Source of the DNA: Pyronema omphalodes
Taxonomy: Eukaryota; Ascomycota; Pezizomycetes; Pezizales; Pyronemataceae
Direction: 5' to 3'
Assembly (NCBI GenBank): GCA_024516155.1
Contig: JAJJXM010000016.1
Span: 1 to 64,000 of the forward strand
Length of the DNA stretch: 64,000 bases
Of this stretch, positions 11,201 to 20,994 are shown piece after piece. Position 1 is the stretch's first letter. The number at the start of each line of letters is the position of its first letter. The notes under the pieces were generated by a model. It did no database searches, was not told the origin of the DNA, and worked only from the letters and a program-made list of their open reading frames with translations. The translations under genes and the position numbers were made by a program.

Positions 11201-11992
11201 CGATGCGAAGTCTTCGACACAGAACTACACGCCACAACGGAAGGTTTACGCATGCTCCTAGACAAACAACCAGCAAAAGTATTCCTATGCGTCGACAACC
11301 AAGCGGCCATAGAGACCCTACGCAACAAAACCAACAACCACCAGTACGCCCGAGAAACACTCCAACTAGCACAACACCTCGCTGCCAAGGGATGGACCTT
11401 CACCACGGTCTGGACCCCCTCACACACAAACATCACCGGCAACGAACTTGCAGACAGCTTAGCAAAACTCGGCGCACAGTCACAAAACACCTGCAACGCA
11501 GCCATCACCTCGCATGCTTGGATGAAAGCCCAAATCCGACAACACTTCCTTCAACAATGGCAAAAAGACGCCCCGGATGGACTACCCCCTTCGCTGTCGT
11601 ACCCTAAACACCTGGAACACCTACCCTTCCGCACCTCACGGGCCCTCTTCCGCATCAGATGCGGACGTACACCAATTGATCCCCACCCCGAACAACAACC
11701 AACCACCTGCGACTGCGGATCTGGCTGCATATCCGCGGAACATTACCTACTCGACTGCCCCAAACTATATACCGCACGACAAGAACTATGCCAGGCAACA
11801 TCCACGAACTTCACCATACCACAACTCTTCAGCAACCAGACCGGCATATCTGCGTTACTGAGGTTCGCCAAACGGACAGGCTTGGGGTACTCGAGGGAGA
11901 TACGATATAGAGCTACACCACTTGATAATAACGACAAGGAAAGGATGGACGGAGGAGTAGCGGTTATGGGATACGCGGCTTTTGACGGATAA
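8201..11992 (+). CDS. LINE ORF2: AP endonuclease, reverse transcriptase, RNase H
   Basis: A single uninterrupted frame of 1263 codons. The endonuclease domain is at the N-terminus, with MGDMNAHHEWWGG (about residue 136) and SDHAICTI (about 222), which supply metal- and phosphate-binding residues. Reverse transcriptase follows, with GLPQGSPASPILF and YVDD (about 676). RNase H starts about residue 963 (LYTDGSKLDNNSTGWGA), has ELHATTEGLRMLL, and ends near WTPSHTNITGNELADSLAKLG, supplying the conserved acidic residues and histidine. A C-terminal CDCGSGCISAEHYLLDC cluster follows (about 1170). Its ATG overlaps the ORF1 stop (ATGA), so translational coupling is likely. All catalytic motifs are present, so the protein could be active. 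Confidence 0.9.
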   Translation: MNNTTKMDTACVQLLNCAKGHATTTSALQTFASNPKTLVILLQEPAIEHTKLPPTHPDFHMFTPTDEKPLCTTYIRRLPGVYATTTFTHQNSFLGTKLCLPNNQPIMIYNFYSPGKPNALADLLPSFRPEIPAIIMGDMNAHHEWWGGNTAIDDDQLRRHRDHSNTIATWMDQHHFILHNEPGIPTHYPCNGMRPSVIELCFSAGSITDKILIHEINPDSTSDHAICTIHMNLTIPNKTPKRAWRKANWQLYHQTIIDNPVNLDNITNARTAHRAAEDITSLIHKATDAAVPWVQPRAKHAPWWHPDLNKKKKKLQHAERRYRSDRTNPTLKLQAKHQRYEWKQAVQFAKEQYWVTRLQNSTSTDVWNCLTAGDTHNRPLPPLEGKETFEEKCTILRNSLFPHQTHEPPDIPPRFVKTHNDTTDNFHPITNDEVSQVIQKLKYASAPGHDNITYQLIAKYHQAQHSALAKLFNALLRHETFPEQWKVARCVVIPKPGKRTYTSPKSYRPISLLPCISKVYEKIAALRLAKSASACLAISPHQMGARQQYSAIDALLAIVTPISTDLAIPTTGKMKHPPRPTLLAHDIEGAFNNTNPTLLLQVMRQRHMPDYLTAWTKAFTSNRTLAFSFDQQLETPKPFRCGLPQGSPASPILFLIYANAMLEVNHQPAKELTASYVDDTGLLQSANSRHFAIDRLKTRTEHFTERGKHLGLNFSPDKTELLHCVPSASHHKATDLTTLPQLTLNNTTITPTRSIKYLGVNIDESLTFIPHTTQAAAAGKNTLGSLLHLRHRLNGLNTHMARHLILTLLLPKMLWASPAWWTGKDTTLRPLTATYHNAIRWATGLTLSTNLTKLRICAHLPPLHIYLDYLSAKYALRLLFLPAHHPLAGLKPTPKCPKTSPGLSHLRGHIEHLLVGTIENRTPENPAFHIPTTSSPNPNKTDQPNTRHLFWLNTLPPGTYLLYTDGSKLDNNSTGWGAALYRITTNGSQHLQSHHCHLGTRCEVFDTELHATTEGLRMLLDKQPAKVFLCVDNQAAIETLRNKTNNHQYARETLQLAQHLAAKGWTFTTVWTPSHTNITGNELADSLAKLGAQSQNTCNAAITSHAWMKAQIRQHFLQQWQKDAPDGLPPSLSYPKHLEHLPFRTSRALFRIRCGRTPIDPHPEQQPTTCDCGSGCISAEHYLLDCPKLYTARQELCQATSTNFTIPQLFSNQTGISALLRFAKRTGLGYSREIRYRATPLDNNDKERMDGGVAVMGYAAFDG

Positions 11993-12280
11993 ATTTCTTT
12001 TCTTTCCTATGTTATAAAAATACTTGCCTTAGTTACACACGCTTTGTACCATTTTCACTTTTGTTTATTTTTCTTTGTCATGTTACTTGTTATTATGAGG
12101 CGGAAGAAGGGTATGAAGTAGGTGGAGTGCGATAGCCATGTAGCTCTAGTCACAATAGAACAAAGATCAGATTAGTTGAACTTCCTAGCCCTTGGGAAAT
12201 CTATTAGTTATCTATCTTGCGAACGAAGCGTTAACTGATCGGACAAACCTCTGTATTGAAAGCCTCAATACCCAGGTTCA
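11993..12280 (+). other. LINE 3' flank / junction to Gypsy-2
   Basis: No gene. T-rich sequence follows the ORF2 stop and is probably the LINE 3' untranslated region. No poly-A or short tandem 3' tail is visible, so the LINE end may be truncated or overwritten. The Gypsy-2 LTR begins at 12281. Confidence 0.4.
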
Positions 12281-12761
12281 CAAGGGGAGACTAGGCGGGT
12301 TCCGGGATGGGGGAACGGAAGGACAAGGACCGAAGTGCACGGCAGACGGACGGCACACGAAACAGGGACAGGGACAAGGACAAGAATGACGTGGGACTGA
12401 AAGGAGAAGTCTTTATCAAGGACAAGGGAAAGACACAAGACCTTCGATGGAGACTTCGACAACGGGGAGGCAAGCCTCCTTATGTACAAAGGGGCGGCCA
12501 GCACTCTTGCTGGGCCGTCATCCAACATCGCTACATGACAGCTTCCGTTCTCCATCATTTCACCTGCGACGCCACAGCTCTCCAGCTCATGGTACGTCAT
12601 GAATCATCAGTCAGTCTATCAACAACAACGGCACGGCACACACAACAACACAACGACAACACAACACAACACGGCAAGACAACGGCACAATGTCGACAAC
12701 AACAACGACAACACAATGATGACGCAAGAACACAACGGCTCGTCAGCCGTGTGCCGGGACA
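12281..12761 (-). repeat. 3' LTR of Gypsy-2
   Basis: 481 bp, a direct copy of 18159-18637. On the minus strand it begins TGTCCCGGCACACGG. Comparison by eye with the other LTR shows about a dozen substitutions and one 2-bp indel, roughly 2.5% divergence. Short frames that open here are not genes; equivalent frames recur in the other LTR. Confidence 0.9.
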
Positions 12762-12774
12762 GTACCCCCCCGTT
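12762..12774 (-). other. Polypurine tract of Gypsy-2
   Basis: On the minus strand AACGGGGGGGTAC abuts the start of the 3' LTR (TGTCCCGG). Position and composition fit the plus-strand primer. It overlaps the end of the pol stop codon. Confidence 0.6.
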
Positions 12775-15700
12775 AGGCTCGAGTTCCTACGAGAGGAGAA
12801 GGTTTGTCTGGGTACACCTGGTGGAATTTGTCAGCGGCCTCAGTTTCGGATAGGTTCGTTTCCGGTTCCCAGGTTGGAGGGTCATGGCCGGTCCACTTGA
12901 CGAGGTACTGCAGGTTTCCTCTTGACCAACGGCTATCCAGAATTTCATGCACGAACCATTCTTCTTCGCCGTCTACTACTACCGGTAGGGGCGGTGGGAC
13001 AATCTGGAAAGGGAGGGGGTCCGAAGGGGCTGGGTTTAGTAGGGACACGGGGAAGGTTCTGTGATGTTTCATTGTCTCCGGTATATCCAACTCGTAGGCG
13101 TGGGATCCAATGCGCCGTACCACGGTGAAGGGGCCTAGGTGTTTGTTTTCCAGTTTCTTTGAGGGGCGGCGGGTTCTGAGGTTGCGGGCGTCCAGCCATA
13201 CTAGGTCTCCTGGTTTGAAGACCGGCGCGGGGAGTCGGGAATTGTCGGCAGCTTCTATGTGGCGGGCTTGGGCGTATTTCATGTCAGAACGTAAGACGTC
13301 ATGGATGTGTGACGTCCTTCCCGCTACCTCGTTCGTTTTCACTTCTTCAGGATTGTCTGTCCTGATTTCCAATTCGAAGGAGCATTTGGGGTGTCGGCCG
13401 TATATAGCGTAGAACGGAGACCGCGACGTTGTATCCGATACTTGGTTATTTGCAGCAAATTCTGCCAGTGCTAAAACTTTCTTCCAATCGTCTTGTAAAT
13501 AACAGACGTACGCGCGGAGATATTGCTCCGTAACCGCGTTGATTCTTTCTGTTTGGCCATCGGTCTGGGGGTGGAAGGCCGTGCTCGTGGCAATCTCGAT
13601 ACCCATGCAATTTGCCAGGTGTTTCCAGAAGTGGGCCACAAATTGCGGGCCGCGGTCGGACACCACTGTGTCTGGCAGGCCATGTAGTTTGAATACGTTT
13701 TCCAGGAAGAGTTGCGCGAAGCCTTCTGCGTCTATCGTGGCGTGACAGGGCACCAAGTGTCGCTGTTTTGTGAGTCGGCAAACAATCGCACATATTACGT
13801 CGAAGCCTTCTGATGTTGGCAGTCCAGTAACAAAGTCCACAGATATGTTCTGCCACGGGTGGTGCGGGACCGGTAGGAGTTTCAAGGTTCCGTAGGGTGC
13901 GTGGCGGGTAGCTTTTGTTCTTTTACAAGTGTGGCAATTTCGGACGAATTGATCCACATCTTTTCTCATCGAAGGCCAGTAATAATTCCTGGCGAGGAGT
14001 TCAAAAGTCTTTGCATGGCCCGGGTGTCCCATGGTGGGGGGGTCGTGGTGATCTTGTAGTAGTTTCAATCGTAGTTCGTCCAGCGTGGGGACATAGAGGC
14101 AGTCTCGGTAGTACAGTCTGTTTTCCAACACGGAGGAATCGGCGAGCGATATGTCCTTACAGATTTGTGTACCGTCTTCCAGCATTCCCAACACTCGGTT
14201 TGGGAATGAATCTGTCTTGTAGCCCTCCTTAAACAGGAGGTCCACTTCGGAGGGTGCAAGTTTCATGGGCGGGGTCATGCACAATTGGAAGTTTTGTGGC
14301 TTTAGAACAGCTTGCTGATTCACTAGTATGCGTTCGTCTCCCTCTCCCGGGAGGTCGGCGGCTCGTCTTGTCAGGGCGTCCGGTTTTCCTCCCAACGTTC
14401 CCGGTCGATAGGTGATCACAAAGTTGAACCGAGACAGGAATTCGGACCAGCGTGCTTGTCGTCTGTTTAGTAGCTTTGTCGTCATAAAGTATTCGAGATT
14501 CTTGTGGTCTGTCAATACTTTTATAGGGAAGGCGGAGCCCTCTAAGTGGGGACGCCATTCCTCGAAACAACGAACTATTGCCGGTAGTTCTTTGTCATAC
14601 ATCTCATAGTTGCATTCTGCTGGGGAATGCATTTTGGAATAAAACGCGACGGGATGTAACACGTTATCGTCGTCGTATTGTGATAAAATTCCAGCAGACA
14701 CATAGTCAGATGCGTCTGTTTCTACTACAATCGGTTTCTCGTAGTCGAAGTGCTTGAGAATCGGTGCTGATGTAAATGCGTCCTTCAGTCGGTCGAAGGC
14801 GCTTTGCTGATCTTTACCCCAGGTAAAGGGGATTGCTTTACCATCTTTCTTTTTGGTCAGAGCCGTTAGAGGGGAGACCACTTTTGAGTAGTCCTTGATA
14901 AATCGTCGGTAGAAGTTCACGAAACCCAGGAACTCTTGGACCTGTTTCAAATTGGTTGGTTCCTTCCAATCTCTGACTGTGGCTACTTTGGAATCCATCA
15001 TGGGAGCGCCGTCGCGGCCAATGTTGTAGCCGAGGTACTGTACTTCTGCCTTAGCAAACTTACACTTCTCTGGCTTCAAGTGCAGTTTTTCTTGTTTGGG
15101 TAGTTCCAAGATCTTTCGGACGTGTGAGGTGTGATCGGGCTTTGTTTCAGAGAGTACGAGGATATCGTCCAAGTACGCTGTACAAAACTGGTCCAGGTAT
15201 GGTCTCAGGACATCATGTATGAATGCCTGGAAATCGGCAGGCGCGTTGGTGAGCCCGAAGGGCATCACTTTCGACTCGAATAGGCCCTACCTTGTGCGGA
15301 AGGCCGTCTTCCATTCTTCGCCTTCTGCCATTCTGATAAGGTTATAAGCGCTGCGGACATCCAGGGTCGTAAAATATTGAGCTTTGGAAAGATTCATCAT
15401 CGTTTCCTGTATCAATGGCAGCGGGTACCGATTCTTCTCGGTACCTTCATTCAGTCTTCGGTAATCGACGCATAGGCGTAGGGATCCGTCTGATTTTTTC
15501 ACGAATAATATCGGCGAGGCGGCTGATGATTGGGAGCGTTGTATAAATCCTTTCTCCAAATTCTCATGGAGCCACGCGTTCAGCGTCTGTAACTCGTTGC
15601 GTGACAGCGAGTATAACGGGCCAAAGGGGGGGACGAATCCCTCTTTCAGTGGGATCTTGTGGTCGTAGGGTCGGTGTGGGGGGAGTTCCTTCGCGTTGAC

Positions 15701-16441
15701 CTCCTTGAATAAATCGAGGTAGTCATGGTACTCTTCGGGGATCATGTCTTTCAGTTCATCATCCGTGAGGGGGGGCTTGTCTTGTAGGGCGACGGTGATT
15801 TCGTCCAACGATAGCGAGAACACTGTTAGGCTTTCGTCTTCTACCATTTCTTTGAAGTCGGAGATGGTCAGGCTTGAGATCGCTATTGGGGGTTCGTCTG
15901 GGGGGTCGGGGACCGAGTCTTCTAACTCCGGCATGGGGTTTGTGTCGGGCTCGTGGACAACGGGAGGGGGCCTCGAGTCCAGGACCTCGACACCGGTTGT
16001 GCTGACAGGCAACGGGGTGCAGTTCCTCAGGCAGTATTGTGAGTCGAAGCTTACAGTGTTGGAACTGAAGCTTATGGTCACGTCGTGTTTCTTCAACCAG
16101 GGGATGCCCAACACCACCGGGTAGTGACCCATCTTAGTGACGAACATGGGAAGGGTTTCCGAGTGACCATTGATGGTACACTCTACTTGGGCGAGGTGTG
16201 TGATTTTTCCTGAGGATATGGGTCGGCCGTCGATAACTTCGACCGTTCGGGCAGTGGGTAGGGGGGTTAGACGGAGTTTGTGATGGGGGGTGAAATTGCG
16301 ATCAACAAAGGCGATGCCAGTGGCGCCGCAGTCAACGAGCGCTACTGTCTTCACGGAGCGGTTATTGGAAAACAAGGAGCAAGAGAGAACAAGGTGTTTG
16401 CATTCTAACTTTCCAGTAAAACTTGTGCCCGATAATAACAA
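12773..16441 (-). pseudogene. Pol of Gypsy-2 (PR-RT-RH-IN-chromodomain) with one in-frame stop
   Basis: One continuous frame from the ATG at 16441 to the stop at 12773-12775, broken only by a TAG at 15287-15289. Protease is near the start (ALVDCGATGIAFVD). Reverse transcriptase follows with LRLCVDYRRLN and, after the stop, MPFGLTNAPADFQ and YLDDILVL. RNase H begins VVETDASDYVSAGILSQ. Integrase has a zinc-binding N-terminus (H...H...CHTCKRTK), SDRGPQF and HPQTDGQTERIN. The chromodomain has LVKWTGHDPPTWEPE. The TAG falls where this family normally has a tyrosine (TRYGL), so it is a simple nonsense change between the two halves of RT. Readthrough or suppression would be needed for a full product. 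Confidence 0.85.
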
Positions 16442-16494
16442 TGTATCAGCAATAATTTTCCCACCAGCGGCAGAGCCATCTTCTTGCAGCTGGT

Positions 16495-18073
16495 TTAGTC
16501 TCTTCCCGACACCTCTTCTTCACTATCCAATAATTCCACACTCGCCACTTTAACATTTGTCTTGGCGGGGCACGAAGCAGCCATGTGGCCAAGGCCACCG
16601 CAGTAGAGGCAACGTCCTTCTGACAGGCGGGTCGCGCGTTCCTGTGCCGACAGTTTCTGACGGGGTCCCTGGGCAGGGGTTTGCTTGCTGGAGGCGGCGG
16701 TGGTGGCTTGGGTAGCCGGGGTGGGGCGACTGGTGGCGGGGGTGGCGGCGGTAGTGGTTTTAACTTGGCCGCGGTTGGTACGCAGCTTGCGGAGATTCTC
16801 AAGTGCTCTCAATTGGGAGTCCAATTTTTGGCACTGTTCAACAAATTCGTGGATCGTAGCGGTGGGAGGGGCGCCAACCAACCTTTCGTGCAACTCGAGG
16901 GACAGGCCGTTTCGCAGAGCATCCATGGTAGCGGCTTCATCCCAGCCCAATTCTGCGACCAGGCGGGAAAACTCTGCATAATAGTCTGAAAACTCGTGGT
17001 TGTTTTGTCAGAGATTTTGTAGTTTGAAACGAGCCGTTGCGCGCTCGTCCGGGTCTCCAAAGGTACGCTGTAGGATCTTAATGACGTCCTCGACGTCGTG
17101 GAGGGCCCAGCGGTTGCCATTTTCCTTGATACAAGGAAGGATCTGATCCTAGGCGCGTCCGCAGAGGCGGCCCATGGCATAAGAGATCCGCTTGTGAGGG
17201 GTTGGGAAGCGTAATTCGTCGCTCACCAATTTAATGCGAAGCAAGGAGACAAAAGGGCGGAGGTCCTCCCTGTTGGACCCATCGAAGGTTGGTGGATCCG
17301 AAATTTTATCTCCGGTAACGCGGATGCCAGGGGAGGCGAGTAGCGCGTTGATGAGTTCACGCTGGCGGGTGAGCTCCTTCTCGTAGTAATGAATTTCATT
17401 CGTATCTGCTTGTTCCTCCGGGGTTAGGAGGATTTCGGGGTCTCGGGGGGTGAGTCTTGGAACTGGTGCGATTATAGCGGGGGCGGGGGCTGCGGCGGCG
17501 GCTGTGGTAGGGGGTGCGGGGGTTCGCGGCACTGTTTCTGGGCCATTGGGGTAAACCTGGACGGAGCCAGTCTGAATAACAACAGGGGGAATGGGGGCAG
17601 GGGTGGGGGCTTCCGGAGCGCGGGAGGCGACGGGGCTGGAGACTGCAGTGCTGCTACGGGAGCCGGGGGTCTCTGCGAGGTCGTTCAAGAGGTAGCTCGT
17701 GGGATGGTCTTGGGCGTCTAGGATTAATTGCGCGAGCTGCTTGGTGAACGTAAGCGGTTCGTGCCCGTCTGGGAACTGAGTCATGGAGGCAACGTTGACG
17801 ATTTGCTGCCAATGTCCTTCGTCGATGAGTTTAACGTGCATGTTGGCGGGCTCGGAGGATCGGCTTAAGTTGGATGGTGTGACGGACGTGCTCCTGGTAA
17901 GTATAATCCTGGAGTTCCCAGCGGACCACAAGGTAGCAGTGATCTTCTGCTCTTCGGATGGTTCGTTGCACTGCGCCAGCGAATCGGTCGGAAATCCCGA
18001 AGGTCTCGTTTAGGGTGTGAGTTTCCAGGGCTTGTTTCAAGGCGTGTGTCCAAGCAGAACCGGTGCGGTTCAT
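16495..18073 (-). pseudogene. Gag of Gypsy-2, interrupted
   Basis: Coding starts at the ATG at 18073 and shifts frame once near 17840. It then runs in one frame to the stop at 16495, apart from a TAG at 17149-17151 and a TGA at 17008-17010. Features in order are a proline/alanine-rich linker (about 17650-17450), a capsid-like region including FSDYYAEFSRLVAELGWDEA, and a CCHC zinc knuckle CLYCGGLGHMAASC (about 16616-16575). The TGA would be a C-to-T change of an arginine CGA. Gag and pol are separated by 53 bases and lie in different frames, unlike the overlapping arrangement in Gypsy-1. Confidence 0.8.
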
Positions 18074-18158
18074 GCGTGTTGGTCGAATAATTATTAGATC
18101 GAACGTAATGTCAGGGAACTAGGAACGGACGTTCGAAGAACACACTGAACACTACCGG

Positions 18159-18637
18159 CAAGGGGAGACTAGGCGGGTTCCGGGATGGGGGAACGGAAGG
18201 ACAAGGACCGAAGTGCACGGCAGACGGACGGCACACGAAACAGGGACAGGGACAAGGACAAGAACGACGTGGGACTGAAAGGAGAAGTCTTTATCAAGGA
18301 CAAGGGAAAGACACAAGACGTTCGATGGAGAACTCGACAACGGGGAGGCAAGCCTCCTTATGTACAAATGGGTGGCCAGCACTCTTGCTGGGCCGTCATC
18401 CAACATCGCTACATGACAGCTTCCGTTCTCCATCATTTCACCTGCGACGCCACAGCTCTCCAGCTCATGGTACGTCATCCATCATCAGTCAGTCTATCAA
18501 CAACAACGGCACGGCACACAACAACACAACGACAACACAACACAACACGGCAAGACAACGGCACGATGTCAACAACAACAACGACAACACAATGATGACG
18601 CAACAACACAACGGCTCGTCAGCCGTGTGCCGTGACA
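18159..18637 (-). repeat. 5' LTR of Gypsy-2
   Basis: 479 bp, direct copy of 12281-12761. On the minus strand it starts TGTCACGGCACACGG. On that strand the internal region follows at 18158. Contains an AC-rich stretch made of AACAAC/ACACAAC units (about 18495-18600), which also carries the only LTR indel. Confidence 0.9.
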
Positions 18638-18780
18638 CGCGCTGCCTGTCGTCAGTAACCGTGGATACGGATTCTGATACCCGCCATGTATTGCCGAAGC
18701 TTTTGAATTGCCGCCCGACAGCCAGAGGAGTTCACGCTTAAATCAGTCTGAAATTACATCATCACAGCTTTTAATAATAA

Positions 18781-19012
18781 CGCTATACCGTATCAGGTAA
18801 ATAACTAAAATATACCTGCTTATATAGTAAAAAAAAAGGCGACTAAAAACCTCTAAATCACTTTCCGCAGACGCTATTCCATTTCAGGTGCGTACTAAAA
18901 CATCTGCTTATAGTATTCTGATGATGAAAAGGCGACTAAAAACCTCTAAATCACTTTCCGCAGACGCTATTCCATTTCAGGTGCGTACTAAAATATCTGC
19001 TTATAGTATTCT
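18781..19012. repeat. 93-bp tandem repeat, about 2.5 copies
   Basis: A unit beginning GGCGACTAAAAACCTC occurs at 18838 and again at 18931, almost identical, period 93 bp. A more diverged partial copy (CGCTATACCGTATCAGG) precedes it at 18781, matching CGCTATTCCATTTCAGG at 18872 and 18965. No reading frame of interest. It sits between the Gypsy-2 LTR and the foldback element; 18638-18780 and 19013-19144 hold nothing recognisable. Confidence 0.85.
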
Positions 19013-19144
19013 GACTGATTGGCACTGACTGCTGTTTCCCGTTACAGCCTACAGTACAGGCGCTTCTCACCGAAGCGAGCGTATGACGAATGTATGTATG
19101 TCCCATCAACTTGAGTCTAGTCCAAGGTGAGATAGGTTAAGCCT

Positions 19145-20546
19145 TAGGGCGCATCTGGATACCCCGAAAATGGGCGGTTTTGTCCGTTAACAGGGGTCCT
19201 TCCGTTTTGCAGAATTTCGGGGTGTTTGGAAAGGACGATTCGCTCCCTTCCTTAATGGCATCGTCCGTTACATCTCTAACAAATTGTCCATCAAAAGAAA
19301 GTACCTCTCGAGGTACTTTTCATGTCCGCTATATGAAACCACGTCCTGCGACAACAAAAAATTTCATTCATCACGTGCTCCATCCTCTCTGGAATTTTTA
19401 CCACTTCACAAAAATGAAAAAAATAAAATAAAATAAAAAAAATAAAACCTTTTTTTCTACCGCTGTGACGATTGCCGCGACCGCGCCACCCACCCCGATG
19501 CCCCCCACCGCTCCGCACGTTGTAACGAGAAAAATGCGCGATCATTTTTCTTCTGCAGTTGCACTCACAGTATCAAGCCGCCAGGACAGTGATTTCAGCA
19601 CTTTCTTGGTATGGGGATGTCTTACGGTGTGCTCGTGAGTGTAAGAGAGTTGAAGAAGAGAATCGCGCGTGGGGAGCGCTAGCGTTAAAAATTGTCACTT
19701 GTGGAAGTTTGGTGGTACGGACATTTTGTTGTTTGGATTCACCCCATCACCATGAAGTTTGGTGTTTGGCAAAAGTGTCCGTTAGATGACAGTGTCCGTT
19801 TACGGTCGGAAACGGACTCTGCAATCTAACGGACACATTTGCCAAACACAAAAGTCCAGACCAGATGAGTTATCCAAACACAGAGGTGAACTTACTTTAG
19901 AACGCGGGCATAAGCACGGGGCGGAAAATTTTCCCCGCTAGGGATCTTGCCCAAGATCCTCGGTCGTGGGAGACATTACCATACACTCTCCGGCACAATC
20001 CTCGGTCGCATCTCCACAACCGTGTCAACTCAATCAGAACCACCCGAATCACGACCCAGATCATTTCCCATACTCTCGCCTGCACAGTTGTCCGTCGCAA
20101 CCCCACAACCCTCCTTGACTAACCGTGAGTAAAACTGTTGGGCTGAATAGATCACCCATTTTGTGTAGGAGCGACGCAAATACGGTTCGGGTGTTGGATA
20201 TTTCCGAGGTGTTTGTGGTTTGGGAATGATGGATATCGCGGTTAGGGTAACACAGAAAGCGAAGTATGAAAAAAAAAAAATTTGGTTAGTCACGGAAATG
20301 TTGTGCAGGATGAAGCACATGATGCGAGCAATTTTTCATTTTTGTAGGACGTGGTTCCGTAACGGACATGAAAAGTACCTCGAGAGGTACTTTCTTGTGA
20401 CGGACAATTTCTTAGCGACGTAACGGACGCTTTCATTAAGGAAAGGAGCAAATCGTCCTTTCCAAACACCCCAAAATTTTGCATAACGGAGGGACCCCTG
20501 TTAACGGACAAAACCGCCCATTTTCGGCGTATCCAGACGCGCCCTA
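19145..20546. mobile_element. Non-autonomous foldback/MITE-like DNA element with ~250-bp terminal inverted repeats
   Basis: The left end, TA then GGGCGCATCTGGATACCCC at 19147, is matched in inverted orientation by a right end at 20544 (GGGCGCGTCTGGATACGCC) followed by TA. The arms stay similar for about 250 bp (19147-19400 and 20290-20544), roughly 90% identical over the outer 200 bp. Each arm holds a short palindrome (AAAGTACCTC/GAGGTACTTT). TA on both sides suggests a Tc1/mariner-type target. No transposase frame is present inside, so it depends on an unlinked source. It ends about 450 bp before the start of the NLR gene. The nested element at 19730-19880 was inserted into it or forms its core. 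Confidence 0.85.
19730..19880. mobile_element. Nested small foldback element (about 150 bp)
   Basis: Outer ends TGTTTGGAT (19730) and ATCCAAACA (ends 19880) are inverted. The core 19763-19858 is a nearly complete hairpin with about 43-base arms (TGTTTGGCAAAAGTGTCCG against its complement). The two arms differ at only a few bases. It has no coding capacity. Confidence 0.75.
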
Positions 20547-20994
20547 AGCTATTTTCCAAGAGTCCTTCGACAAACCCAAAAATTCTACTTCTCAGATAAA
20601 TCCCACTGTAGGTAATGAAGACAGAGGCTCGGCTTGTGCTATTGGCCTCGTTTGATTGAGGCTCAACCTGCGCCAATCAACTCCACTGTACTGAAAATGT
20701 GATATACTCTGTGTTGTCCTCAATTCCAGGCAGCAACAGTGTGTGCGCCGTCAGCAGCTTACACACCACATATTCAGAGAGATATCTGACGGTTTTCTGA
20801 CATTCTGTGACTGTATCCGACGACGCCATCATCGACGTGCAACAGTACGGCCCAAAAAGCGAGCGATCGATACCGGCAGTTCGAGAGAGGCATTGTTGCG
20901 ATACAATAAGTGCAATATTCGATACACAATATCGCTCACGGAACTACTTCTACCTTACACGTAAGACAGAGGATCGAGAACGACCCCTAACAAA
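20547..20994 (+). other. Upstream region of the NLR gene
   Basis: 448 bases between the foldback element and the NLR ATG. No gene. Short open frames overlap the region but show no recognisable protein. Presumably contains the NLR promoter and 5' leader; no clear TATA box was identified. Confidence 0.4.

Larger units (their letters stand above)
6690..12200 (+). mobile_element. Tad-like non-LTR retrotransposon (LINE)
   Basis: Two overlapping reading frames are present: ORF1 with C-terminal zinc knuckles and ORF2 with AP-type endonuclease, reverse transcriptase, RNase H and a Cys/His C-terminus. This arrangement is typical of the fungal Tad clade. The coding strand is strikingly rich in A and C and poor in G and T compared with all neighbouring genes. 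ORF2 is intact; ORF1 has two apparent frameshifts. No poly-A tail or target-site duplication was identified, so both ends are approximate. It lies between the Gypsy-1 LTR and the Gypsy-2 LTR. Confidence 0.8.
12281..18637 (-). mobile_element. Ty3/Gypsy chromovirus LTR retrotransposon (Gypsy-2), full length
   Basis: A 6.36-kb element on the minus strand bounded by two direct LTRs (12281-12761 and 18159-18637). Gag and pol lie between them in different frames, with a polypurine tract next to the 3' LTR. The C-terminal chromodomain places it with the chromoviruses. It is nearly intact: by eye there are one frameshift and two stops in gag and one stop in pol. The five bases outside each end (GTTCA and CGCGC) do not match, so no target-site duplication is visible. 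It differs clearly in protein sequence from Gypsy-1 in the same window, so two lineages are present. Confidence 0.9.

Noticed and set aside
12307..12900. Open frames of 100-200 codons inside and beside the Gypsy-2 LTRs
   Set aside because: Equivalent frames recur in both LTRs, so they follow from the repeat and not from a host gene.
17149..17151. Reading gag stops of Gypsy-2 as programmed readthrough
   Set aside because: Two separate stops plus a frameshift in gag fit ordinary decay better than a regulated mechanism.
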